Below the pieces are notes generated by a model. It searched no databases. It had not been told where the DNA came from and was given only the letters and a program-made list of their open reading frames with translations. The position numbers and the translations under genes were made by a program. Source: Phycisphaerales bacterium (lineage in GTDB: Bacteria > Planctomycetota > Phycisphaerae > Phycisphaerales > SM1A02). From it: a stretch of DNA of 64,000 nucleotides. This document shows, one piece after another, positions 1 through 9,027 of this stretch; within the stretch, counting starts at the first letter, position 1, and the number at the start of each line of letters is the position of its first letter. The DNA is taken from the NCBI GenBank assembly GCA_028278245.1, contig JANQEQ010000012.1, positions 30,126 through 94,125 on the forward strand, read 5' to 3'.

Positions 1-1946
1 CGCGCTAGTTTGAGAGGTGTTTGGCCGCCATACTGCACAATGACGCCGTATGGTTTCTCAATCTGGATGACATTTCTTACATCTTCAGATGTTAGAGGCT
101 CGAAATACAAACGGTCGGCAGTATCGTAATCAGTCGAAACTGTTTCCGGATTGCAGTTCATCAAGATTGATTCAATCCCAAGCTCTTCAAGCGCAAATGC
201 TGCCTGGCAGCAACAATCATCAAACTCGATACCCTGTCCGATGCGAATCGGACCACCCCCAAGAATCAGCACTTTCTTATTTTGTGTTGGATTCGCTTCA
301 CATTGCGTAGCATACGTTGAATACAGATAAGGAGTTCTTGCAGGAAACTCTGCAGCACATGTGTCCACCCGATTGAATACGGGGATGATCCCCCACTCCT
401 CTCGCCGTTTGCGAATATCATTTGGTCCTGCATAAATAAGACGGCCGATCTGTTCATCAGAAAACCCCCACTCCTTCGCCCGACGTAATAATTTCACAGT
501 AGTTTTTTCAAGATCGGTATTTGCAAGTTGCAGTTCGCATTCCACAATCTGTCTCAATTGTTCGATGAACCAGGAATCAATACCGGTCATGCGGTAGAGT
601 TCTTCAACCGACAATCCCTGCAGCAGCGCTTCGCGGATATAGAAAACTCGATCCCACATTGGAATGCGCAACTGGGCGATAATCCTTTCACGATCGAGCT
701 TGATTTTATCCAGGCCCGTTTCAAGGCCGGCAATTCCAAGATCAAGTGAGCGCAGCGCTTTCTGGAATGCCTGTTTGAAAGTTGAACCGATTGCCATCAC
801 TTCCCCGACTGATTTCATGGAAGTCGTGAGCAATGATTCAGACCGCGGGAACTTCGCAAAGTCCCAGCGTGGAATCTTGACCACGACGTAGTCGATCGTC
901 GGCTCGAACGAGGCGAGGGTTTCGCCAGTGATATCATTGGGAATTTCATCAAGCGTCAATCCCACAGCAAGCAAAGCGGCAATCTTCGCGATAGGAAATC
1001 CGGTTGCTTTGCTGGCCAAGGCTGAGCTCCGACTGACGCGTGGATTCATTTCGATAACCAGCATCTCACCCGTTTCAGGATGCACTGCAAACTGAACATT
1101 GCTGCCTCCGGTTTCCACCCCCACCGCTCGGATCACCTCAAATGCGCGATCACGCATGAGTTGATATTCTCGATCCGTCAGCGTCATTGCCGGTGCTACC
1201 GTGATCGAATCTCCTGTATGTACTCCCATTGCATCAAGATTTTCGATTGAGCAGATGATCACTGCGTTGTCCGCTCTATCACGCATCACTTCAAGTTCAA
1301 ATTCCTTCCATCCGATGATGCTGCGTTCGATAAGAACCTGATTTGTGGGAGAAAGATCCAATGCTTGCGCAAGCAGATTGTGGAATTCGTCGATGTTATA
1401 TGCGATGCCGCCACCTTCCCCGCCGAGCGTATAGCTGGGACGAAGGATTGCAGGAAAGCCGATTCCATCCAGTATACGTTTCCCTTCTTCGAGATTGTGC
1501 GCGATTCCCCCCTCACAGACAGGAAGCCCGGCCTGGAGCATTGTCTGAGCAAACATCTGACGATCTTCTGCAATCTGCATCGCCTGCACACTCGCGCCGA
1601 TGAGTTCCACGCCGTATTGCGCCAGCACACCGCGTTGATCAAGCTCAACTGAAAGATTAATTGCCGTTTGTCCGCCCACTGTGGGAAGAAGCGCATCTGG
1701 CCTTTCGCGTTCAATCACCTTTGCGATAATTTCCGGCTCAAGGGGTTCGATATACGTTGCATCAGCAAGTGCAGGATCAGTCATGATCGTCGCGGGATTC
1801 GAGTTGACCAGCACCACTCGATATCCCTCTGACTTGAGTGCCTTGATTGCCTGAGTACCGGAATAATCAAACTCACACGCCTGACCGATGACAATCGGCC
1901 CAGAGCCGAGAACGAGAATCGTCTCCAGGTCACAGCGTCGCGGCAT
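1..1946 (-). CDS. carB: Carbamoyl-phosphate synthase large subunit, 3' end cut by window edge
   Basis: Synthesises carbamoyl phosphate from bicarbonate, ATP and ammonia channelled from CarA, for arginine and pyrimidine synthesis in the cytoplasm. The minus-strand frame opens at the ATG at 1946 and stays open to base 1, giving about 648 residues of a family usually near 1070. The N-terminus reads [20 protein letters not shown], followed by [10 protein letters not shown], the classic CarB start and first ATP-grasp domain. Further on lie [28 protein letters not shown] and the second-half repeat [16 protein letters not shown], so the visible part covers the first synthetase half, the oligomerisation domain and the start of the second half. 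It overlaps the 3' end of carA by 17 bp, which suggests translational coupling. Only the C-terminal half is missing, because of the window boundary. Identity is secure. Confidence 0.96.
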   Translation of the reverse strand, partial: MPRRCDLETILVLGSGPIVIGQACEFDYSGTQAIKALKSEGYRVVLVNSNPATIMTDPALADATYIEPLEPEIIAKVIERERPDALLPTVGGQTAINLSVELDQRGVLAQYGVELIGASVQAMQIAEDRQMFAQTMLQAGLPVCEGGIAHNLEEGKRILDGIGFPAILRPSYTLGGEGGGIAYNIDEFHNLLAQALDLSPTNQVLIERSIIGWKEFELEVMRDRADNAVIICSIENLDAMGVHTGDSITVAPAMTLTDREYQLMRDRAFEVIRAVGVETGGSNVQFAVHPETGEMLVIEMNPRVSRSSALASKATGFPIAKIAALLAVGLTLDEIPNDITGETLASFEPTIDYVVVKIPRWDFAKFPRSESLLTTSMKSVGEVMAIGSTFKQAFQKALRSLDLGIAGLETGLDKIKLDRERIIAQLRIPMWDRVFYIREALLQGLSVEELYRMTGIDSWFIEQLRQIVECELQLANTDLEKTTVKLLRRAKEWGFSDEQIGRLIYAGPNDIRKRREEWGIIPVFNRVDTCAAEFPARTPYLYSTYATQCEANPTQNKKVLILGGGPIRIGQGIEFDDCCCQAAFALEELGIESILMNCNPETVSTDYDTADRLYFEPLTSEDVRNVIQIEKPYGVIVQYGGQTPLKLA

Positions 1947-3099
1947 GTACTTCTTCCCTGGATTGCTGCTTCGATTGTGACATGTGTGCATCCACCATCC
2001 TGCGAAATTTCATGAAGTGATACGATGCTTCTCGTGGTCCGGGGCCGGCTTCGGGATGATATTGCACCCCAAACGCATTGAGTTCCTCGTGCTCAATTGC
2101 TTCGATCGTATTGTCGTTGAGATTGATCTCTGTGATTTTCACGCCAGCCGGCAGTACATCGGCCACCGCAAAGCCGTGATTCTGGGCAGTGATATACACG
2201 CGTCCTCCATCAGGATGTCTCACTGGATGATTGCCACCACGGTGTCCAAACTTGAGCTTGTAGGTGCTGCCTCCAAGAGCCAGCGCCAGAATCTGATGAC
2301 CGAGACAGATCCCGAAGATCGGGGATACTCCCAGCAATTCCCGTACAGTACCAATCGCTCCGGTCACAGCAGATGGATCGCCGGGACCGTTGGAGAGAAA
2401 AATGCCGTCAGGTTTGAGTGCAAGGATTCGCTTAGCTTCTGTCTGGGCCGGGACGACGGTCACGCGAAATCCCGCATGAACAAGATGACGCAGAATGCTG
2501 CGCTTGATACCAAAATCCAAGACCACAACATGATGCAGAGTACTCATTCCGGCTGTTGATGATCCAGACGGGTTGTAATCCAGCGGATTTCCTTCGTCCC
2601 ACTGATATTTCTCGGTACATGTCACCACTGATGCAAGATCCAGACCGGTCATTACAGGTGCCTGGGCTAACTGTGTTTCAAGTTCATCGCGCGGGTAGTC
2701 AGCCGGTGCGATGACCCCCTTCATGGCACCCTGATTTCTTATGTATCTGGTGAGCGCGCGAGTATCAACACCGGTGAGACCGGGAATATTTGATTCTGCC
2801 AGAAAATCTGCGAGATTGCCTTGTGCTCTCCATGAACTTACTCTCGGTGAAAGTTCCCTAACCACAAGACCGGCAATCTGCGGCATACACGATTCGTTAT
2901 CACGGTCATTAACACCGGTGTTACCGATTTGCGATGCGGTAAGAACCACAATCTGCCCCCGATAAGATGGATCGGTGATGATCTCCTGATAACCGGTTAA
3001 GCTTGTATTGAATACGACTTCAGCAATGACAGGTCCACCCCCTGCGAAGGCTATCCCTTCAAAGCAAGTCCCATCCTCAAGCAGAAGAATCGCGTCCAT
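1930..3099 (-). CDS. carA: Carbamoyl-phosphate synthase small (glutaminase) subunit
   Basis: Hydrolyses glutamine and passes ammonia to CarB. The N-terminal CPSase small-chain domain shows [19 protein letters not shown] and the C-terminal class I glutamine amidotransferase domain shows SNGPGDP, the nucleophile motif FGICLGHQ (Cys) and the His/Glu pair in [12 protein letters not shown]. Length from the chosen ATG at 3099 ([10 protein letters not shown]) is 389 aa, typical of the family. In-frame ATGs at 3162 and 3144 would add 21 or 15 residues that do not look like CarA, so the internal start is preferred although no strong ribosome binding site precedes any of them. The gene lies directly upstream of carB with a 17-bp overlap. 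Nothing odd is seen. Confidence 0.95.
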   Translation of the reverse strand: MDAILLLEDGTCFEGIAFAGGGPVIAEVVFNTSLTGYQEIITDPSYRGQIVVLTASQIGNTGVNDRDNESCMPQIAGLVVRELSPRVSSWRAQGNLADFLAESNIPGLTGVDTRALTRYIRNQGAMKGVIAPADYPRDELETQLAQAPVMTGLDLASVVTCTEKYQWDEGNPLDYNPSGSSTAGMSTLHHVVVLDFGIKRSILRHLVHAGFRVTVVPAQTEAKRILALKPDGIFLSNGPGDPSAVTGAIGTVRELLGVSPIFGICLGHQILALALGGSTYKLKFGHRGGNHPVRHPDGGRVYITAQNHGFAVADVLPAGVKITEINLNDNTIEAIEHEELNAFGVQYHPEAGPGPREASYHFMKFRRMVDAHMSQSKQQSREEVHAATL

Positions 3100-3556
3100 C
3101 GCTACCCCAGGTAAAAGGGATGTTCCTGTATCCTGGGCTCGCATCCTAAGCGCATTCTTCACTGCCGTCCAATTGTCTTCATTTGCGGGTATGCCGAAGC
3201 CGGATCATTTGATCCTGATCGCCTTATGTATCTTTCCTACCAGACCCTTGTATTATCTGCTTCAAACTGATATAAAGCGTTTGATCAACATGCCGTGGGG
3301 TATGTTTTCGTGTGTTACACAGTCAATCCGTCACTGTTTGGGGAATGCTGTGGGACGAATGGACATACCAAAACGATTGAAGGAATGGGATGGGTGACAT
3401 CATTTGCGCGCCGTCTGGGAGCCCGCAACAGAAGGTCACTCCTATCGCCTTGTCGTCATCCTGCGTCATCTCATGCTCACCACAGGCAGTTTCGATATCG
3501 AGTGTCTCTACATACGCGATGAAGTTTGTGATCTATACATATGAGGGAATAATGTG
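3100..3556. other. Intergenic region between divergent carA and the protease fusion
   Basis: This divergent intergenic region must hold promoters for both flanking genes. Short frames run through it but none has a ribosome binding site or a recognisable product. I see no riboswitch, PyrR-like attenuator or clear hairpin. The only clear signal is a GAGGGA ribosome binding site at 3543-3548 that belongs to the next gene. Confidence 0.5.
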
Positions 3557-5503
3557 ATGCCGAATAATTACTATCAAATTAATCTTGAGGTCAACAAGGA
3601 TCCTCTCGATCTGCGGGACTATATGTACGAAGGTAGCTTGGTTGAATTACCAAGGTGGCTTGACAATCGGGGCGGTGTACCGTTCATTCTCGATCAAGGC
3701 ACGGAAGGCGCCTGCACCGGTTTTGGCCTTGCTGCTTTTGTCAACTTCCTCCTGCATAATCGTAGCGGAACTGAACAACTCAAAAAGCCCAACGGAGCCA
3801 GCGCTCGAATGCTCTACCAACTCGCCAAACGTTACGATGAATGGCCCGGCGATGATTACGAAGGCTCAAGCATACGTGGAGCAATGAAAGGTTGGCATAA
3901 TCATGGTGTATGTCGTGAGTCGCTCTGGCCATACCGTTCAGAGGACAACAACACAAGGGGTCGGTTGACCGCTAATCGACAACTCGATGCGCTCGAACGC
4001 CCGCTGGGGAATTACTTCCGTGTACGCCACCTTCATCTTGACCACATGCATAGCGCGCTGGTTGAGGCAGGCATCCTTTACGCCAGTGCATCCGTGCATA
4101 AGGGGTGGTTTGATCCGGATCAAACCACCGGTGAAATTCAATTCCATCCAGTAGTCGAAGGAGGACATGCATTTGCAATTGTGGGATATGACGAAACCGG
4201 ATTCTGGATTCAAAATTCATGGGATCGCGATTGGGGACTCAACGGCTTCGGGCATCTCACTTACGATGATTGGCTGCAAAACGGCTACGACTGCTGGGTG
4301 GCGCGCATGGGGGTGACAACACGCAGTGTTGCATTGGAGAAAGGTGTGGGAGGGCAGATGGGGAGGGCGTTGACATTTAACTACCTGCCTCACGAAGCTG
4401 CCGTACTCGCGCAGATCAAACCACACTATGTGAATCTTGAGAATGACGGCGAACTCTCCGATTCAGGAAACTATCAAACCGATGAACAGGATGTTCGCGA
4501 ACTGTTTTCAAAGCACATCCCCCAAACAGCAGAATCCTGGAATAGCACGCCGCGTATCGTGCTTTATGCCCACGGTGGATTGAACGATGAAAAAGCGTCG
4601 GCAGCCCGCATCAGCAGCCTGCTGCCATATTTCCTGGGTAACGAGATCTACCCGATTCATTTCATGTGGGAGACAGGGATCTGGGAAACTTTGAAAGCTA
4701 TTGTCACCGACGTATTCCGCCACAAGCGCTTCGGCGGTATTTGGGATTCCGTTAAAGATCGCTTCAAGGATTTGGCTGATGATGCAATTGAATTGGCTGT
4801 TCGAGGACCCGGTCGACCCATCTGGGCTCAGATGAAGGACAATGCAGAACGCGCCAGTCTAAAAGATCATGGCGCTGATTACCTCGCCGGCCAACTTGCC
4901 ACATATAAAGAAAACGGCGGGAAATTCGAACTCCACCTCGTCGGCTATAGTGCCGGGAGCATCCTGTTGGCGCATTTCCTTCCCATTCTCGATCAGTGGG
5001 GATTGAGGGCGAAATCACTTACGCTCTTCGCTCCCGCCTGTACTACGAAATTGTGCCGCGATAATATCCTCCCCAGCCTGGGGCGCAATGGGTGCGTTGA
5101 TCGGTTGACAATCTTCAACCTCAAAGACGAAGCAGAGCAGGATGACTCAGTCGCATCGGTTTACAACAAGAGTCTGCTCTACCTCGTATCCAGAGCTTTT
5201 GAGCGAAAAGTCAAAGACAAGAATGATGATGGAAGATCCAAACGCCATCATCCACTGCTCGGCATGGAAAAACATATTGAGGAGGATATTGAAATCACGA
5301 ACGTGCTGGAGAAACCTGTAAAGAAGAGCAAATCGACCGTCATCTACTCCAAAGGCGGACCAAAGGTACGACTCGCTTCCCGCAGCACAACGCACGGAGG
5401 ATTTGACAACGATCCCGATACACTCAATTCGACACTGCGCATCATCCGAGGCAACAACAGGCTCTTAAAGTCAATTAATCACTCCAAGAATGAGGTGCAT
5501 TAA
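3557..5503 (+). CDS. Papain-like (C1) cysteine protease fused to an alpha/beta-hydrolase-like domain
   Basis: A 648-aa protein of two apparent hydrolase domains. Residues about 1-255 resemble the C1/papain fold: DQGTEGACTGFG carries the oxyanion Gln47 and nucleophile Cys53, GGHAFAIVGYD carries His204, and WIQNSWDRDWG carries Asn220, so the catalytic set looks intact. There is no signal peptide or obvious prosegment. Residues about 325-540 look like an alpha/beta hydrolase, with IVLYAHGG as an oxyanion-loop-like HGG and LVGYSAGS as the nucleophile elbow (Ser465). The C-terminal tail is charged and probably disordered. The ATG at 3557 is chosen because GAGGGA lies 8 bases upstream; a GTG sits just before it. 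Substrate is unknown; a cytoplasmic two-step hydrolase or a defence/regulatory effector are possible. Domain calls are from motifs only. Confidence 0.75.
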   Translation: MPNNYYQINLEVNKDPLDLRDYMYEGSLVELPRWLDNRGGVPFILDQGTEGACTGFGLAAFVNFLLHNRSGTEQLKKPNGASARMLYQLAKRYDEWPGDDYEGSSIRGAMKGWHNHGVCRESLWPYRSEDNNTRGRLTANRQLDALERPLGNYFRVRHLHLDHMHSALVEAGILYASASVHKGWFDPDQTTGEIQFHPVVEGGHAFAIVGYDETGFWIQNSWDRDWGLNGFGHLTYDDWLQNGYDCWVARMGVTTRSVALEKGVGGQMGRALTFNYLPHEAAVLAQIKPHYVNLENDGELSDSGNYQTDEQDVRELFSKHIPQTAESWNSTPRIVLYAHGGLNDEKASAARISSLLPYFLGNEIYPIHFMWETGIWETLKAIVTDVFRHKRFGGIWDSVKDRFKDLADDAIELAVRGPGRPIWAQMKDNAERASLKDHGADYLAGQLATYKENGGKFELHLVGYSAGSILLAHFLPILDQWGLRAKSLTLFAPACTTKLCRDNILPSLGRNGCVDRLTIFNLKDEAEQDDSVASVYNKSLLYLVSRAFERKVKDKNDDGRSKRHHPLLGMEKHIEEDIEITNVLEKPVKKSKSTVIYSKGGPKVRLASRSTTHGGFDNDPDTLNSTLRIIRGNNRLLKSINHSKNEVH

Positions 5504-5844
5504 TACCCAACTCACGAGCAAAAAAACCAGATCTATGAAATCGTGATTGTCATTGGATATATGCGTCCGATAACACGCTATAAGTGATGAATGTCCCTGT
5601 TGTATGCCGATGCTCTCTATCGCGGCGGAGCCGCCCAACCAAACAACCCAATCCCCTCTAGTTGTAGGAATATGGACTTGGGGTGTGGCGGCCATCAAGG
5701 TTCCGCGTTGTGATTCATCACCACTACGTGCCTGAGGCTATCAAGAATTGTCGGATGTGTACGGCAATATGATAACACCAAAGGTCTGAGAACTGGTCGC
5801 CGCACTCCTTCTAAATATTCTATTTTTTAATTCTCATGGGTTGA
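5504..5844. other. Intergenic region, no gene seen
   Basis: About 340 bases between convergent genes. It contains a small GC-rich inverted repeat near 5621-5632 and an AT-rich stretch near 5815-5830, but no clear terminator or convincing open frame. Confidence 0.4.
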
Positions 5845-6396
5845 TTAAGCACTCATTGCTCGTCGGAGACTATCCTCGGCATGGCGGAGCTTTCTGTAGT
5901 ATGTGGAACGCGACACTCCCTCCTCACGCTGCGTATCTATTCTATCTTTTCCACTGTGGTGCTTTGTGAATATTCGACGTTCCTGATCATCGTGAATCTT
6001 GTTCAGGACAGGTTGAATGTCCCTGCGTAGCACTAATAATGGCACTCCATCCAAACCAGATGCCTCAGCCTCTTTATCATCAAAATCTGAATCAGTTGCT
6101 TTTTTTCGATGCCGAGTTGCTCTTCGCCCGAGATCGATAATGCGTCGTACGATGATTTTTCTAAGGCGATACCACTTTGTGTGCAAAGGAACTTCACCCT
6201 CTGCTTCTGGATTCGGGTGGATATAATGTTGCCAGTATGCCGTGAGGCTATCTTGAATAACAATTTCCCTATCCGTTATATTGAGGTCATATCGCACCCC
6301 AATATGTTCAAACGAGAGTTTTAATGCCTCGTATAGCTCTGGATCTTCATAAAAGTCGCGGATGCGACATTCCCAAAAGACCTCTTGACTATTCAT
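5845..6396 (-). CDS. Divergent ECF-type sigma factor-like protein
   Basis: A 183-aa protein whose architecture resembles an ECF sigma factor, though no motif is a textbook match. The first half ends in a basic helix, IIVRRIIDLGRRATRHRKK, reminiscent of the end of region 2 (the usual ...NRAIDLLRRRRR pattern). The C-terminal part has VLNKIHDDQERRIF followed by a helix-turn-helix, GVSRSTYYRKLRHAEDSLRR, as expected for region 4. The ATG at 6396 is chosen because GGGAG lies 8 bases upstream; the frame extends further upstream without a good start. It is the last gene of a minus-strand block (397-aa protein, two small ORFs, this gene) and is separated from the preceding gene by a strong hairpin. 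It could instead be an unrelated helix-turn-helix regulator. Confidence 0.5.
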   Translation of the reverse strand: MNSQEVFWECRIRDFYEDPELYEALKLSFEHIGVRYDLNITDREIVIQDSLTAYWQHYIHPNPEAEGEVPLHTKWYRLRKIIVRRIIDLGRRATRHRKKATDSDFDDKEAEASGLDGVPLLVLRRDIQPVLNKIHDDQERRIFTKHHSGKDRIDTQREEGVSRSTYYRKLRHAEDSLRRAMSA

Positions 6397-6484
6397 AACT
6401 AGGGCTCCCGTATGTGTCCAGGCCCTTTGTAAATCACATGCCAACAACGATCATCAATCAAATGGCATGAAACTAATGGAATTC

Positions 6485-6512
6485 CCCCCAAGCAGTCACC
6501 ACTGCTTGGGGG
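6485..6512 (-). terminator. 11-bp stem hairpin between two minus-strand genes
   Basis: The sequence CCCCCAAGCAG, a six-base loop, then CTGCTTGGGGG forms a perfect 11-bp stem. It lies just downstream of the minus-strand gene ending at 6522 and upstream of the sigma-like gene starting at 6396. No T-run follows on the minus strand, so it is either a weak terminator/attenuator or an mRNA-stabilising hairpin. Confidence 0.5.
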
Positions 6513-6521
6513 AGTTAAAGA

Positions 6522-6884
6522 TCATAGGTCAAATGTACTGGATGTTTGCATTTCTGCAAAGGATTGTTCTAAATATAGTTGGTTGAAAAGAGTTCGCATC
6601 CGTGAATCCATTCTTTCTTTATTAACCATTTCATCAAGGTGCTTCCAAAAGATCTCCAGTTTTTGTTCGTCGGGGATTTGATCATCCCCGCCAGATTCTT
6701 GCAAGGATTGTCGAAATCGATGCACGAGTTCTTCTACGTGTTTAAGTTCTTCTTCTGTCGCGTCATTGATGGCCCATGGCAACTGCAGCACCGTTGAGGT
6801 GATTACAGTCTCCGTGGTCTGGTTGTTGATCGTTTCCTCCGCTATTCCCTGCTCCAGCCTTTGTTGTGTGGTGCTTTGTGTCAT
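6522..6884 (-). CDS. Hypothetical acidic small protein
   Basis: A 120-aa, Glu/Gln-rich protein with predicted helical character (EEELKHVEELVHRFRQSLQ) and no recognisable domain, signal peptide or membrane segment. Its start overlaps the 3' part of another minus-strand frame (6763-7053) by about 120 bp in a different phase, and it lacks a clear ribosome binding site, so it may be translated by coupling or be the second half of a frame-shifted gene. It sits between the 397-aa protein and the sigma-like gene. A regulator (for example anti-sigma-like) of the sigma-like factor is conceivable from position only. Confidence 0.45.
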   Translation of the reverse strand: MTQSTTQQRLEQGIAEETINNQTTETVITSTVLQLPWAINDATEEELKHVEELVHRFRQSLQESGGDDQIPDEQKLEIFWKHLDEMVNKERMDSRMRTLFNQLYLEQSFAEMQTSSTFDL

Positions 6885-7053
6885 TTTGCGAAGGCTCAGT
6901 ACTGGTGCGAGGTGAGTGATAAGCTACGGTTGCGTCATGCATTCCGTGGTCTTGGTGTTCCAACTGGGGGCTTTTCCTGACTGCCCCATCGTTATCATAA
7001 AGTACTCTCGGGTCATTGCCGTTGCAACCGGCTTCTCTGTTTTGCTTACTCAT
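6763..7053 (-). CDS. Hypothetical low-complexity ORF
   Basis: A 96-aa frame starting MSKQNREAG with a good GAAAGG ribosome binding site 7 bases upstream, which is the reason it is listed. The product is rich in His, Asn, Asp and Gln and matches no family I know. Its last third overlaps the 120-aa ORF downstream in another frame. Either only its N-terminal part is real and the two ORFs form one gene with a frameshift, or these are two overlapping genes. Confidence 0.3.
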   Translation of the reverse strand: MSKQNREAGCNGNDPRVLYDNDGAVRKSPQLEHQDHGMHDATVAYHSPRTSTEPSQNDTKHHTTKAGAGNSGGNDQQPDHGDCNHLNGAAVAMGHQ

Positions 7054-7187
7054 CTTTCTACCTTTCAATATGTTGTCTGTATCTATATAAACTTGGATCA
7101 GCATGTTGATTCTCAAGAAAATGCGGTTTTTGGGAAAATAGTGTCAAAAGTAAAACCCCACACACAATCTAACAAATCCCTAACGAA

Positions 7188-8381
7188 TCACGCGGCCAAA
7201 TGCACTGATGCTTGCAGGGGTGGCGGACCTTCAGATGGAATCAATGAAGCAGCTACCGAAGGCATCTGGAAGTCGTTTATCGAACGTAGCGACGTGTAGC
7301 AGAAGTGTTCATTCTTGAGTTGGTTCAGCGCGTGACGGAGGTAACTCAAGGATTGTTCGTGTGGTACATCGATGAATGCCTCGAGACGGAGGGTTGCATC
7401 TGATATATCTGAGTGTTTCAAATGACGTGACCACAGGTGTGTGAGGTTCACTTTGCCGTCGGAACATGTGTGCAGGAACGGTTCGAGTGCTGTTGGTTTG
7501 CCGACGATGAGAGCTGCATGGGTACCAATTTGGTACGATGGATCGTGTGCATCAGTGATTATTGGTTTTGTGGGCGATGGGAATTTCTCAATCCAGTTCT
7601 CAGCCAAGCGCTCGTGAGCTTCTGCAGATGCCACTACAACAAAGGAAATTGTTGCATGTCCAGCGCCATTTCCAACAGCGGTGCATGCTACAGGTTGGGC
7701 TTTATGCTCCGTGAAGTAATTATGTATCTGCCATGCTTCTCCTGTTTTGTCCTCAACGATCGCGTCATAAACGTGTGCTGCATGTTGGTGATTCATCCAG
7801 CTGATTGGATGCATTCCACAAAGATGCAGAGGAACATTCGAGTGTAATTGATCTGCGGAGCGCATTCTGATGTAAGCGTGCGTCTCGCTGTACAAATTAT
7901 CAAGTTCCTGATGGAGACGTGAACGCTGTTCGGAATGTGGAATGTCAGCTAAAATTTCGATCTTCGCAACGTCACCAAGTGGATGTTGAAGAATACCAGC
8001 GAAACAGCTGGTGATATTGATATTCAATTCTTCAAAAAGCCGACCAAAGATGCGAATGGGGAGTTTGTGTAGTGGATCAGGCCCAACAAATTCCAGGTAA
8101 TCTGTCCCTGCCCGTCCACGATCAAAGCGCTCACCCTGGAGTGGGGCAATATGCCGATCACGGGAGGGGCGATGCCAATCTAGTTGATCTGCACCAATTT
8201 CAGCTTCTGGACCAACCAGAACAAGTGTCGCATGAGCATATCCATCATCGCCAACAGATGCTTGAAACTGCGGTCTGAGGTGAGTACCAGACTTCTTTTC
8301 GATCTGATGAAATGTATTTGCCCCAAAGCCAAGGTGATCAGGTGTTGACTGAAAGAGTTCTGCAATTTGTGTTCTGGACAT
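7188..8381 (-). CDS. Hypothetical protein with possible ACT-like repeats
   Basis: A 397-aa protein of unknown family. The ATG at 8381 has GGAG 7 bases upstream. No signal peptide or membrane segment is seen. At least two stretches have the alternating strand-helix-strand look of ACT-type regulatory domains: YLEFVGPDPLHKLPIRIF followed by FEELNINITSC and IEILADIP, and near the C-terminus LRLEAFIDVPHEQSLSYL. This resemblance is my inference from pattern alone. A His-rich central part (HLCGMHPISWMNHQHAAH) is notable. It heads the minus-strand block that ends with the sigma-like gene and is divergent from the qmo-dsr operon. No function is assigned. Confidence 0.6.
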   Translation of the reverse strand: MSRTQIAELFQSTPDHLGFGANTFHQIEKKSGTHLRPQFQASVGDDGYAHATLVLVGPEAEIGADQLDWHRPSRDRHIAPLQGERFDRGRAGTDYLEFVGPDPLHKLPIRIFGRLFEELNINITSCFAGILQHPLGDVAKIEILADIPHSEQRSRLHQELDNLYSETHAYIRMRSADQLHSNVPLHLCGMHPISWMNHQHAAHVYDAIVEDKTGEAWQIHNYFTEHKAQPVACTAVGNGAGHATISFVVVASAEAHERLAENWIEKFPSPTKPIITDAHDPSYQIGTHAALIVGKPTALEPFLHTCSDGKVNLTHLWSRHLKHSDISDATLRLEAFIDVPHEQSLSYLRHALNQLKNEHFCYTSLRSINDFQMPSVAASLIPSEGPPPLQASVHLAA

Positions 8382-9027
8382 CGTATTTCTCCATTCTGAT
8401 GTTGGGGATATTGAAGTGTGTCTTCGTTATCCAATACACGCAGAAATAGAGGAATAATCTCACCCAAATTGAAATTTTCTCGGAATATCAACAACACCTT
8501 ATGAATGTGACTGAATAGATGTTGTTCCGTAGAGGTGCCCGTTTGAGTAAAACTATGGGAATCCCCACATCGAGAAGTTGCTGCACAATAAATCACAAAT
8601 TTCATTTCTTTGACCAAACAACTCTGGCCGTTTGCAGATGATCTGATCCCACCTCCCCAGATTGTGGGAGTCAACTTTTTTCCTCCGCTTGGACGTTAGC
8701 AACTTGCCATCATTCAATTTCTTACAGATCAAACAACTCTCTAAAAACTCAGGAATATTCCATTTCAAACACCTTATTGCAACTCGTTTTCAACAACCGG
8801 TACATCCATCCGTAATATCGCGATAAAAATCACGATTGAGATAAATTCGCAATCATGAATCTATCACATTGCTTTCTATTTCTATCACAAAGTTCAGAGC
8901 GAGATGTTTTTCGAAACATACTTGTGGATCGAAAAATCTTGACAGAATATCTGTAACTGATAGCCTGAGTTGAAATTCAAGATCTTTACACGATCAACAA
9001 CAAGAAGCTATTGCGGGACAAAGCCTC
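8382..9027. other. Long divergent regulatory region upstream of the qmo-dsr operon
   Basis: About 650 bases, visibly more AT-rich than the flanking genes, between the divergent 397-aa gene and qmoA. Short frames here lack ribosome binding sites and family resemblance. It includes a 10-bp palindrome TATCGCGATA at 8816-8825 and the inverted repeat plus promoter-like element listed separately. The length suggests regulated expression of qmoABC-dsrJOP. Confidence 0.55.
8907..8966 (+). promoter_or_regulatory. Candidate promoter and operator for qmoABC-dsrJOP
   Basis: An 8-bp perfect inverted repeat, TTTTTCGA (8907-8914) and TCGAAAAA (8929-8936), lies directly upstream of a TTGACA -35 match (8939-8944). 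A 16-base spacer leads to TAGCCT (8961-8966), only a weak -10. The arrangement resembles an activator or repressor site next to a promoter, about 60 bases before the qmoA ATG. Functional assignment is inference. Confidence 0.4.

Noticed and set aside
8180..8674. Minus-strand frame extending the 397-aa gene region upstream
   Set aside because: In another phase, no start signal, and the sequence upstream of 8382 looks non-coding.
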